A stretch of 20,637 nt of DNA, taken from NCBI GenBank assembly GCA_002345025.1, contig DDUX01000140.1:10297-30933 (forward strand), given 5' to 3'. Source of the DNA: Candidatus Accumulibacter iunctus. Lineage in GTDB: Bacteria > Pseudomonadota > Gammaproteobacteria > Burkholderiales > Rhodocyclaceae. Positions within the stretch are counted from its first letter, which is position 1. The number at the start of each line of letters is the position of its first letter. The notes beneath the pieces are model-generated. The model saw only the letters and a list, made by a program, of their open reading frames with translations. It ran no database searches and was not told the origin of the DNA. Made by a program: the position numbers and the translations under genes. Positions 14,210-20,637 of this stretch are shown one piece after another.

Positions 14210-16054
14210 TCATTCGCCGCCGGCAACCAGGGCGAGCAACTCGTCACCATAACGCTGCACCTTGGCAAGACCGATCCCGGGTACCGCCAGCAGCGCCTGC
14301 GGCGAGTCCGGCAGCAGGGCGGCGATCTCGAGCAGCGTCCGGTCGTGCAGGATCACGTAGGCGGGCACGCCCTGCTCGCGCGCCTTTTCGCTGCGCCACT
14401 GGCGCAACCTGGCGACCAGGGGCGACTGTTGCTGCGATCGCTGCGACGGCGCGTCGGCGACGGCACGGACGGCGCTCCTGCCCCGCGCAGCACTGCCCCG
14501 CGCAGCACCGCTCCGAGCTGCTTCAAGCCGCCGCCGGAGCATCAGGGCGGCTTCACCACGGAGAACCGGACGCGCGCCATCGGTCAGCTTCAGCGCCCCG
14601 TAGGCAGCGGCGTCGGCTTCGAGGATGCCGGCGGCGAGCAGCTGTCGCAAGACCGAGCGCCAGCCCATTTCGTCGAGTTCGCCACCCACACCGAAGGTCG
14701 GCAGGCGGTCGTGACCGAACTGCTGCACCTTGTCGGTCGCCTTGCCACGCAGGATGTCGATCAGGTGGCCGGCACCGAACCGCTGGCCGGTACGCAGGGC
14801 GGCCGAAAGGACCTTCTGCGCCGCCACCGTGCCGTCCCAGACCTGTGGCGGGTCAAGGCAGACGTCGCAGTTGCCGCAGGGCAGCGCATCCTCGCCGAAG
14901 TAGTTGAGCAGGACGACACGGCGGCAGGTCGCCGATTCGCAGTAGGCAAGCATGCTGTCGAGTTTCTGCCTTTCGACCCGCTTCTGTTCGCTCGCCGCCG
15001 CCGAATTCTCGATCATCTGCCGGTGGATCACGACATCGTTCAGTCCGTACGTCATCCAGGCCTCGGCGGCATCGCCGTCACGCCCGCCGCGACCGGTTTC
15101 CTGGTAGTAGGCCTCGATGCTCTTTGGCAGGTCCAGGTGGGCGACGAAGCGCACGTCCGGCTTGTCGATCCCCATGCCGAAGGCGATCGTCGCCACCATC
15201 ACCACGCCATCGTCGCGCAGAAAGCTCTGCTGATGCCGCTGCCGGTCGCCGGCGCCGAGGCCGGCGTGATACGGCAGGGCGGCGATCCCCTGTGCCAGCA
15301 GCCAGGCAGCCGTCTCATCGACCTTGCGCCGGGACAGGCAGTACACGATGCCGGCCTCGCCGCGATGGCGGCCGAGGAAAGCCAGCAGTTGCTTGCGTGG
15401 ATTGTCACGCTCGACGATCAGGTAGCGAATGTTCGGGCGGTCGAAGCTCGAGACGAACAGCCCTGCCTGCTCGAGGTGCAGCCGGCTGATGATCTCCTGC
15501 CGTGTCAGCTGATCGGCAGTCGCCGTCAGCGCGATGCGCGGCACGCCCGGGAAGCGCTGGTGCAGCTCCGAGAGCTGAATGTACTCCGGGCGGAAGTCGT
15601 GCCCCCACTGCGAAACGCAATGCGCCTCGTCGATCGCGAAAAGGGCAACCCGCTGGCGCGCAACCAGTTGCTCGAGGAGGCCCATGAAGCGCTCGCCGAG
15701 CAGCCGCTCGGGAGCGACATAGACCAGATCCAGTTCCCCCGCCAGCAGGCTGCGCTCGGTGTCGGCGAGCGCGCGATAATCCAGTGATGAGTTGAGGAAG
15801 GCGGCGCGGACGCCAACCTGGCGCAAGGCATCGACCTGATCCTGCATCAGCGCGATCAGCGGCGAGACGACGACACCGACACCACTGCGCAGCAGCGCCG
15901 GAATCTGATAGCAGAGCGACTTGCCACCACCGGTCGGCATCAGGACGAGAGCGTCGCCACCGGCAACGAGCTGGTCGACGATCTCCTCCTGCTGGCCACG
16001 GAAAGCGGGATAGCCGAAGACCCGTGAGAGGACTTCGCGTGCGGCGGCACTCAT
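14210..16054 (-). CDS. recQ: ATP-dependent DNA helicase RecQ
   Basis: A 614-residue 3'-5' helicase of recombination and repair, close to E. coli RecQ in length. In order: RecQ motif 0 around FRGQQEEIV (18-26), Walker A PTGGGKS (40-46), DEAH box (142-145) in IDEAHCVSQWGHDFRP, the helicase C-domain with YYQETGRGGRDG (316-327), zinc ligands Cys377, Cys393, Cys396 and Cys399, a winged helix (about 405-510), a low-complexity Ala/Arg/Ser linker (513-545) and an HRDC domain (about 545-610). The ATG at 16054 is chosen over the open frame to 16201 because it gives the normal family start and the extension is Cys/Arg-rich without family similarity. It lies 112 bp downstream of lpxH on the same strand and converges on mltB. 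Confidence 0.97.
   Translation of the reverse strand: MSAAAREVLSRVFGYPAFRGQQEEIVDQLVAGGDALVLMPTGGGKSLCYQIPALLRSGVGVVVSPLIALMQDQVDALRQVGVRAAFLNSSLDYRALADTERSLLAGELDLVYVAPERLLGERFMGLLEQLVARQRVALFAIDEAHCVSQWGHDFRPEYIQLSELHQRFPGVPRIALTATADQLTRQEIISRLHLEQAGLFVSSFDRPNIRYLIVERDNPRKQLLAFLGRHRGEAGIVYCLSRRKVDETAAWLLAQGIAALPYHAGLGAGDRQRHQQSFLRDDGVVMVATIAFGMGIDKPDVRFVAHLDLPKSIEAYYQETGRGGRDGDAAEAWMTYGLNDVVIHRQMIENSAAASEQKRVERQKLDSMLAYCESATCRRVVLLNYFGEDALPCGNCDVCLDPPQVWDGTVAAQKVLSAALRTGQRFGAGHLIDILRGKATDKVQQFGHDRLPTFGVGGELDEMGWRSVLRQLLAAGILEADAAAYGALKLTDGARPVLRGEAALMLRRRLEAARSGAARGSAARGRSAVRAVADAPSQRSQQQSPLVARLRQWRSEKAREQGVPAYVILHDRTLLEIAALLPDSPQALLAVPGIGLAKVQRYGDELLALVAGGE
14479..14508. repeat. 15-bp tandem duplication in the recQ linker
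   Basis: The 15-mer TGCCCCGCGCAGCAC occurs twice in direct contact (14479-14493 and 14494-14508). It is in frame and lies in the part of recQ that encodes the disordered linker between the winged helix and HRDC domain, giving the repeated GAAR/SAAR-type sequence at about residues 516-525. Confidence 0.85.
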
Positions 16055-16166
16055 TGTGCAGTGCCCTGCCCGGGCGCGCCGCCCGTCGCCTGCGGCTGCC
16101 GGCGAAGCGCAGCGGGAGCCGCAGCCGTCGCCCTCGCATACCGCTGGCGCATCTTGAAATCGCGAC

Positions 16167-16904
16167 TCAGCGCAGGCGCTCGCGAGCCAGGCGCTCGCCA
16201 TCCCAGCACAGACACTCGCCGGAGCTCGCCTGCCAGTCAGCCAGCACCCAGCGCTGGACGTGGATCCCGTCGACGATGTGATCGTGTGTCGCCGGCCGAT
16301 GGGTATGACCGTGAATCAGTCCGACATAGCCGTGCGCGCGCAGGAAGTCGTCGGTCTCGACCGGATTGACATCCATCAGGTACTGCGCCTTGTCACGCTT
16401 GGCGGTCTCGCTCTGCTGCCGCAGAGCCGCTGCGATCGCCCTGCGCTCGCTCAGAGGCCGAGCGAGAAAAGCCTGTTGCCAGTCGGGCCGGCGAACCAGC
16501 GCGCGAAAGGACTGGTACTCCCGGTCATCCGTGCACAACGAATCACCGTGCGCGAGCACGAACTCGCCCGCGGGCAGCGACAGCAGCCACGGGTCCGGCA
16601 GCAGGCGCGCACCGCTCGCAGCGGCGAAGCGCTCGCCGAGCAGGAAATCGCGATTGCCGTGCATGACCGCCAGCCCGACTCCGGCCGCGGCCAGTTCGTG
16701 CAGTGCGGCAACGACTTCGGTCGCCAGAGGATCAGCGGGTTCGTCGAGGCAGTCGTCCCCGGGCCAGGCCTCGAAGAGGTCGCCGAGAATGAAGAGCTGC
16801 CCGGCTTCCCGTGCCCGCCCGCGCAGAAAGTCGAGGAATATCCGCGTCACGGCCGGCACCTGTGGGGACAGGTGCAGGTCGGAGATGAACAGGATCGGTC
16901 GCAA
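16167..16904 (-). CDS. lpxH: UDP-2,3-diacylglucosamine diphosphatase (lipid A synthesis)
   Basis: A 245-residue calcineurin-like phosphoesterase that hydrolyses UDP-2,3-diacylglucosamine to lipid X and UMP, the fourth step of lipid A synthesis, at the inner face of the inner membrane. The di-metal site is complete: Asp9 and His11 in SDLHL, Asp42 in GDLFE, Asn84 in HGNRDFL, His119 in AHGD, and His198/His200 in GHTHRP. The DDCLDEPADP stretch and the long helical insert (about 122-175) are typical of LpxH. Length matches the family (about 240). It lies 38 bp after ppiB on the same strand, an arrangement common in betaproteobacteria, so co-transcription with the cyclophilins is likely. Confidence 0.97.
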   Translation of the reverse strand: MRPILFISDLHLSPQVPAVTRIFLDFLRGRAREAGQLFILGDLFEAWPGDDCLDEPADPLATEVVAALHELAAAGVGLAVMHGNRDFLLGERFAAASGARLLPDPWLLSLPAGEFVLAHGDSLCTDDREYQSFRALVRRPDWQQAFLARPLSERRAIAAALRQQSETAKRDKAQYLMDVNPVETDDFLRAHGYVGLIHGHTHRPATHDHIVDGIHVQRWVLADWQASSGECLCWDGERLARERLR

Positions 16905-16942
16905 GCGGCTTGCTGCGGCAGGACTCGTCGAGAGGCGCGGCG

Positions 16943-17434
16943 TCAGCAGACTTCCGCCCGTTCGATACGCACATCCTCGACCGGCACGTCACTGTGGAAG
17001 CCAGACGTTCCGGTGCGTACCGCCCTGATCCGGTCGACCACGTCCTGCCCCTCGACGACCTTGCCGAAGACACAGTAGCCCCAGCCCTGCGCGTTCGGCG
17101 CACGGAAGTTGAGAAAGTCGTTGTTCACGGCATTGATGAAGAACTGCGCGGTCGCCGAGTGCGGCTCGGCGGTGCGCGCCATGGCGACCGTGTAAGCGTC
17201 GTTCTTCAGTCCGTTGTCGGCTTCGTTCCTGATCGGAGGCCGACACGGCTTCTGCTTCATTCCCGGCTCGAAGCCCCCGCCCTGCACCATGAAACCGGGA
17301 ATCACACGGTGGAAGATGGTGTTGTCGTAGTGGCCGGCGGCGACATAGTCGATGAAGTTCTGTGCCGACAGTGGCGCCTTCTCGGCGTCGACCTCGATGC
17401 CGATGACGCCCAGACTGGTGTGCAGCTTGATCAT
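16943..17434 (-). CDS. ppiB: Cytosolic peptidyl-prolyl cis-trans isomerase (cyclophilin type)
   Basis: A 163-residue cyclophilin that catalyses prolyl cis-trans isomerisation during folding. The active-site segment FHRVIPGFMVQGG (41-53) holds the catalytic Arg43, followed by MARTAEPHSATAQFFIN (85-101) and GWGYCVFGKVVEG (117-129). There is no signal peptide, so the protein is cytosolic. Its ATG overlaps the stop of ppiA as ATGA (17431-17434), which indicates translational coupling. It ends 38 bp before lpxH. The closeness to PpiA in sequence and place suggests an old tandem duplication that split the enzyme between compartments. Confidence 0.96.
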   Translation of the reverse strand: MIKLHTSLGVIGIEVDAEKAPLSAQNFIDYVAAGHYDNTIFHRVIPGFMVQGGGFEPGMKQKPCRPPIRNEADNGLKNDAYTVAMARTAEPHSATAQFFINAVNNDFLNFRAPNAQGWGYCVFGKVVEGQDVVDRIRAVRTGTSGFHSDVPVEDVRIERAEVC

Positions 17435-18000
17435 GGTTTTCCTTTCTCGGAGATGATCCGGACCGACTCTATGGTGACTGGCTCGAGCGGAACGTTCTGA
17501 TGCATTGCGCGGTTACCGGTCGGCACCCGGGCGATCTTGTCCACCACCTCGAGACCCTCGGTGACCCTGCCGAAAACGGTGTAGCCCCAGCCATCGGGAG
17601 ACGGATGGTTGAGCGCACCGTTGTCACGATGGTTGATGAAGAACTGCGAGCTCGCTGAATGCGGATCGGCGGTACGCGCCATCGCAATTGTGCCCCGGTC
17701 GTTCCTGAGACCATTCTTCGCTTCGTTCTCGACCTTTCGCGGCGCCGGCTTCTGCTCCATATCGACCGTGAAGCCACCACCCTGGATCATGAAACCCGGG
17801 ATGACACGGTGAAAGACGGTGCCGTTGTAGAGGCCCTCGTTGACGTACTGCACGAAGTTCTGCACGGTCTTTGGCGCCTTCGCCGAATCGAGTTCGATGA
17901 CGATGCGCCCCATGCTGGTTCGCATCTCGACGGTCGGCGCAGCGCCGACGGCACCGGACAGCAAGGCGCCGGCAAGCGCGACAATGATCTTTCTCGACAT
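17431..18000 (-). CDS. ppiA: Periplasmic peptidyl-prolyl cis-trans isomerase (cyclophilin type)
   Basis: A 189-residue exported cyclophilin. The ATG at 18000 starts a signal peptide (MSRKIIVALAGALLSGAVGA) with a likely cut after Ala20, and is preceded by a GGGAG ribosome binding site; the longer frame to 18045 puts extra residues before the signal and is not favoured. Active-site segments are FHRVIPGFMIQGG (63-75) with Arg65, MARTADPHSASSQFFIN (107-123) and GWGYTVFGRV (137-146). It should act on folding of periplasmic and outer-membrane proteins. First gene of the ppiA-ppiB-lpxH unit. No convincing promoter was found in the 153-bp gap upstream. Confidence 0.95.
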   Translation of the reverse strand: MSRKIIVALAGALLSGAVGAAPTVEMRTSMGRIVIELDSAKAPKTVQNFVQYVNEGLYNGTVFHRVIPGFMIQGGGFTVDMEQKPAPRKVENEAKNGLRNDRGTIAMARTADPHSASSQFFINHRDNGALNHPSPDGWGYTVFGRVTEGLEVVDKIARVPTGNRAMHQNVPLEPVTIESVRIISEKGKP

Positions 18001-18118
18001 CAGGGAACTCCCGGGCAAGTGACTCGCGGCGAACCGCCGAAGCATGGCAGAGCAACAACCGCCGCTCGCTGGTGTCGCACCGCCAGCGCTGCAATCAGAA
18101 ACAAGAACCGGCGGACGC

Positions 18119-18138
18119 CCGGCAGCCCCCGCTGCCGG
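18119..18138 (-). terminator. Hairpin downstream of the TPR gene
   Basis: CCGGCAGC (18119-18126) pairs with GCTGCCGG (18131-18138) around a CCCC loop, a perfect 8-bp stem. It lies 15 bp past the TPR gene stop on the minus strand. The T-rich stretch that follows on that strand starts more than 10 bases after the stem, so this is not a canonical terminator. Termination between the TPR gene and ppiA is plausible but unproved. Confidence 0.35.
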
Positions 18139-18153
18139 CGCATCGCACCCCGC

Positions 18154-19119
18154 TCAGCCGACACGCTCCTCCTGGATCAGCCAGCGCCCACCGGACCGGA
18201 CGAGAACCATGGTCTTGGCCACCGTCGAGGTCAGCGACGGCGACGAAAAGGTCTGCCGGAAGCGCACCGTGGCCTTGCCGTCAGCGAAAGCAACCCGGAT
18301 GTCCTCGACCTCGACCTGCAGCCGGCCAGCTTTTTGCATCGGGCGCCGACGCCCCTCTTCCCAGGCCTTGCGCGTCATCCCGCGCGGCGCGCGAAAGTCG
18401 GCAGCATAGTGGGCAAAATACGCCTTTGCGTCCTTGCGCGACCACGCCCTTGCCCAGGCCTCTATCGTCCTCGCCACTTCCTTCTCGTCAGCGCCGCCGA
18501 CAGCCGCTGCCCCCCGGTCGGCGGCGGCGGCTGGCACGCCAGCCGCCGTGGAGTCCGGTCCGGCCGCCAGCCGCGAAACGCTGCGGCCGGCCTCGCCGAG
18601 GCCGCCGCTGCCAACTTCCCGAACGCGTGACAGCTTCAGCTGCGCAGCCTTCTTCGCCGGGTCGAGCTGCAACGCCTTTTCGTAGAACTGGCCCGCCAGC
18701 CGGGCATGAATGTCACCGAGATTCTCGTAGGCTGTGGCGTAGGTCGGCTGGATCCGGATCGCCATCTCGAGCGCCGTCCGCGCCTTGTCGTACTGCTTCT
18801 GCTGGGCGTAGAGGACGGCAAGGTTGTTGTACGGCTCGGGCAGCTCCGGATAGTCCTCGATCAGCTTGCTGAAAACGGTCATGGCGTCGGCGGGGCGCCC
18901 CATCTCGACAAGGATCAGGCCCTTGCTGAATCGTCCGCGCGCGTCGCCCGGATTGCTCGCGAGATGCTCCTCGATCCTGTCGAGTGCCGCTGCCTGCTGG
19001 CCCTGCTTCAGCAGCCGCTGTGCGTCGGCGACGTTGTCCGCGAGGGCAGCTGGCGCCACCCCGGCGAGCAAGCAGGCGACCAGCAGGGAGCGGACGGCTG
19101 GCAGAAGGCTCGAGAGCAT
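18154..19119 (-). CDS. Exported TPR protein with C-terminal NTF2-like domain
   Basis: A 321-residue protein. The ATG at 19119 opens a signal peptide with a likely cut after LADN-proximal Ala27/28; the frame is open to 19416 but the extension overlaps cysS and is rejected. About four tetratricopeptide units span residues 30-160, including PEPYNNLAVLYAQQKQYDKA and TYATAYENLGDIHARL. An Ala/Gly-rich linker (165-212) leads to a domain at 213-320 (start EVARTIEAWARAWSRKD, end LVRSGGRWLIQEERVG) with the pattern of SnoaL/NTF2-like folds, of the type found at the C-terminus of some L,D-transpeptidase-associated (Cds6-like) proteins. A periplasmic scaffold role, perhaps in wall remodelling, is inference. 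Divergent from cysS. Confidence 0.87.
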   Translation of the reverse strand: MLSSLLPAVRSLLVACLLAGVAPAALADNVADAQRLLKQGQQAAALDRIEEHLASNPGDARGRFSKGLILVEMGRPADAMTVFSKLIEDYPELPEPYNNLAVLYAQQKQYDKARTALEMAIRIQPTYATAYENLGDIHARLAGQFYEKALQLDPAKKAAQLKLSRVREVGSGGLGEAGRSVSRLAAGPDSTAAGVPAAAADRGAAAVGGADEKEVARTIEAWARAWSRKDAKAYFAHYAADFRAPRGMTRKAWEEGRRRPMQKAGRLQVEVEDIRVAFADGKATVRFRQTFSSPSLTSTVAKTMVLVRSGGRWLIQEERVG

Positions 19120-19168
19120 CGATATGGTATACTTGGCCACGCGCGGTCGGAAGGCAGGAAACCGCCCG

Positions 19169-19197
19169 ATTCTAGCAAGAAGTCCGGCCAAAACCAA
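19169..19197 (-). promoter_or_regulatory. Candidate promoter of the TPR gene
   Basis: On the minus strand TTGGTT (19197-19192) and TAGAAT (19174-19169) are separated by 17 bp, with the -10 about 50 bp before the ATG at 19119. Spacing is ideal and the -10 matches five of six consensus bases; the -35 matches only its first three. It lies in the 128-bp divergent gap with cysS. No comparable promoter was found for cysS. Confidence 0.45.
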
Positions 19198-19247
19198 AAT
19201 CCTCCGCCGAAGCCAGTCGCCCACGGCGCAATCCCGCAGACCCGAAG

Positions 19248-20624
19248 ATGCTGAAAATCTACAACTCGCTGACCCGAGAGAAACAGGAATTCGTCCCGAT
19301 CGTTCCGGGCACGGTACGGATGTACGTCTGCGGCATGACCGTCTACGACTACTGTCACCTTGGTCACGCGCGTGTCCTGGTGGTCTTCGACATGGTGCAG
19401 CGCTGGCTGCGCGCAAGTGGTCTGCAGGTCTGCTACGTGCGCAACATCACCGACATCGATGACAAGATCATCCGCCGGGCGGTCGAGAACGGCGAGACCA
19501 TCGGCGAGCTGACCGCGCGCTTCATCCGTTCCATGGATGAGGACGCAGCGGCGCTGGGCGTCGCCAAGCCGGACCACGAACCGCGGGCAACCGAGTACGT
19601 GCCGCAGATGCTGGGCCTGATCCAGCGGCTCGAGGAGAACGGGCTGGCCTATCGGGCGGCCGCCGGTGACGTCAATTTTTCGGTTCGCCGTTTCCCCGGC
19701 TACGGCAAGCTCTCGGGCAAGTCGCTCGACGACCTGCGTGCCGGCGAACGCGTCGATGTCGATGGCACGAAGGAGGATCCGCTCGACTTCGTGCTCTGGA
19801 AGCATGCCCGGGAAGGTGAGCCCTTCTGGGCTTCGCCGTGGGGGAACGGCCGCCCCGGGTGGCATATCGAGTGCTCGGCGATGAGTTCGGACCTGCTCGG
19901 AGCGCACTTCGACATTCACGGTGGCGGACAGGATCTGCAGTTTCCGCACCACGAAAACGAGATCGCCCAGTCCGAGGGCGCGCACGGCTGCCGTTTCGTC
20001 AACTACTGGATGCACAACGGCTTCGTCCGCGTCGATGACGAGAAGATGTCGAAGTCGCTCGGCAACTTCTTCACCATCCGCGAGATCCTGCGCGAGTACG
20101 ATGCCGAGGTTCTGCGCTTTTTCATCCTGCGGGCGCACTATCGCAGCCCGCTGAACTACTCCGACGCGCACCTCGACGACGCGCGGCACGCATTGAGCAG
20201 ACTCTATACCGCACTCAAAGCGGTGCCGGCAGCAACAGCGGCGGCCGTCGACTGGGACGAGCCGCACGCAATGCGCTTCACGGCGGCGATGAACGACGAC
20301 TTCAACACCCCGGAGGCCTGCGCCGTCCTCTTCGACCTCGCTGCTGAAGTGAATCGCAGCCAGTCAGCGCCGCTCGCCAGCCAGCTGCGTGGACTGGCCG
20401 GGCTGCTCGGGCTGCTCGGACGCGAACCGCAGGATTTCCTGCAGGCATCACCGGCGCGCGGCACCGAGACCACGGTGGCGGCAATCGAAACACTCATCGC
20501 CGAACGTACTGCCGCCAAGAAGCGCCGGGACTTCGCAGAGGCGGATCGCATCCGCGCCGAACTGCTGACCGCCGGGGTCATCCTCGAGGACGGCGCCAAG
20601 GGAACGAGCTGGCGTCGCGCCTGA
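19248..20624 (+). CDS. cysS: Cysteinyl-tRNA synthetase
   Basis: A 458-residue class I aminoacyl-tRNA synthetase that charges tRNA-Cys. The HIGH box is HLGH (37-40) in YCHLGHARV, and KMSKS is at 266-270. The active-site zinc ligands, which give cysteine specificity, are Cys28 (YVCGMTVYD), Cys209 (WHIECSAMS), His234 and Glu238 (FPHHENEIAQ). The C-terminal DALR and anticodon-binding parts are present and the protein is full length (461 in E. coli). The ATG at 19248 gives the normal start MLKIYNSLTR. The TGA stop directly meets a copy of the GTCATGAC repeat at the right window edge. Confidence 0.98.
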   Translation: MLKIYNSLTREKQEFVPIVPGTVRMYVCGMTVYDYCHLGHARVLVVFDMVQRWLRASGLQVCYVRNITDIDDKIIRRAVENGETIGELTARFIRSMDEDAAALGVAKPDHEPRATEYVPQMLGLIQRLEENGLAYRAAAGDVNFSVRRFPGYGKLSGKSLDDLRAGERVDVDGTKEDPLDFVLWKHAREGEPFWASPWGNGRPGWHIECSAMSSDLLGAHFDIHGGGQDLQFPHHENEIAQSEGAHGCRFVNYWMHNGFVRVDDEKMSKSLGNFFTIREILREYDAEVLRFFILRAHYRSPLNYSDAHLDDARHALSRLYTALKAVPAATAAAVDWDEPHAMRFTAAMNDDFNTPEACAVLFDLAAEVNRSQSAPLASQLRGLAGLLGLLGREPQDFLQASPARGTETTVAAIETLIAERTAAKKRRDFAEADRIRAELLTAGVILEDGAKGTSWRRA

Positions 20625-20637
20625 CGGTCATGACTGT
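20624..20637. repeat. Copy of the GTCATGAC-centred repeat at the right window edge
   Basis: ACGGTCATGACTGT is the exact reverse complement of bases 3-16 and contains the palindrome at 20627-20634. It begins at the last base of the cysS stop codon. In orientation it matches the left arm of the internal hairpin (CGGTCATGACT at 5137-5147), so a right arm is expected just outside the window; that is inference. Confidence 0.5.

Noticed and set aside
16090..16124. Inverted repeat CTGCGGCT/AGCCGCAG as lpxH terminator
   Set aside because: The stem is 8 bp with a 19-base loop and no T-run on the minus strand; in GC-rich intergenic DNA this is weak.
19120..20267. Minus-strand open frames over cysS, including an N-terminal extension of the TPR gene
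   Set aside because: They oppose cysS, which carries all class I synthetase motifs; the TPR protein has a clear signal peptide starting at 19119.
3..20637. The 14-bp inverted repeats at both window ends as terminal inverted repeats of a large transposon
   Set aside because: The content between them is housekeeping genes with no transposase or integrase, and the same motif occurs as an internal hairpin, so a dispersed repeat is the simpler reading.

Overview
This is a 20.6 kb, GC-rich, densely coding stretch of bacterial chromosome made almost entirely of housekeeping and envelope genes. The gene set and order (dapA followed by bamC and an MBL-fold hydrolase; MoxR-DUF58-TgpA-MltB; cysS divergent from a TPR gene; ppiA-ppiB-lpxH) fit a betaproteobacterium, most likely of the Rhodocyclales (Accumulibacter/Dechloromonas/Azoarcus type). 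That placement is inferred from gene content and base composition only. No transposase, integrase, phage gene, CRISPR array, tRNA or rRNA was seen.

Layout. 53-1136 (minus): a universal stress protein and CobU. 1205-2239 (plus): CobT, divergent from CobU across 68 bp that hold a good -10 box; together they serve nucleotide-loop assembly of cobalamin. 2245-3492 (minus): a CNT-family (NupC-like) transporter, tail to tail with cobT, with altered base-recognition residues. 3622-4044 (minus): a small secreted protein of unknown function. 4219-5008 (plus): a zinc-ribbon membrane protein and a small Ala-rich lipoprotein that ends in a strong intrinsic terminator. 5009-5247: the longest gene-free stretch (239 bp), holding the terminator and a 51-bp hairpin repeat.

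5248-9125 (minus): HDAC-family deacetylase, dapA, bamC and a YycJ-like MBL hydrolase; the last three look like one operon. 9237-14125 (plus): MoxR ATPase, DUF58 protein, TgpA transglutaminase and MltB lytic transglycosylase, all overlapping and probably translationally coupled; this is a cell-envelope cluster. 14210-16904 (minus): RecQ and LpxH. 16943-18000 (minus): cytosolic and periplasmic cyclophilins, overlapping by 4 bp. 18154-19119 (minus): an exported TPR/NTF2-like protein. 19248-20624 (plus): cysteinyl-tRNA synthetase.

No gene-free stretch exceeds 300 bases. The most unusual signal is an 8-bp palindrome, GTCATGAC, in longer flanking context (AGTCATGACCG). It occurs as two inverted arms of an intergenic hairpin at 5134-5184, and once more at each extreme end of the window, in the orientation expected of a right arm (start) and a left arm (end). 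This looks like a dispersed intergenic repeat family. No clearly new multi-gene system is visible; the best candidates for novelty are this repeat, the atypical CNT transporter beside cobT, and the unrecognised small envelope proteins.
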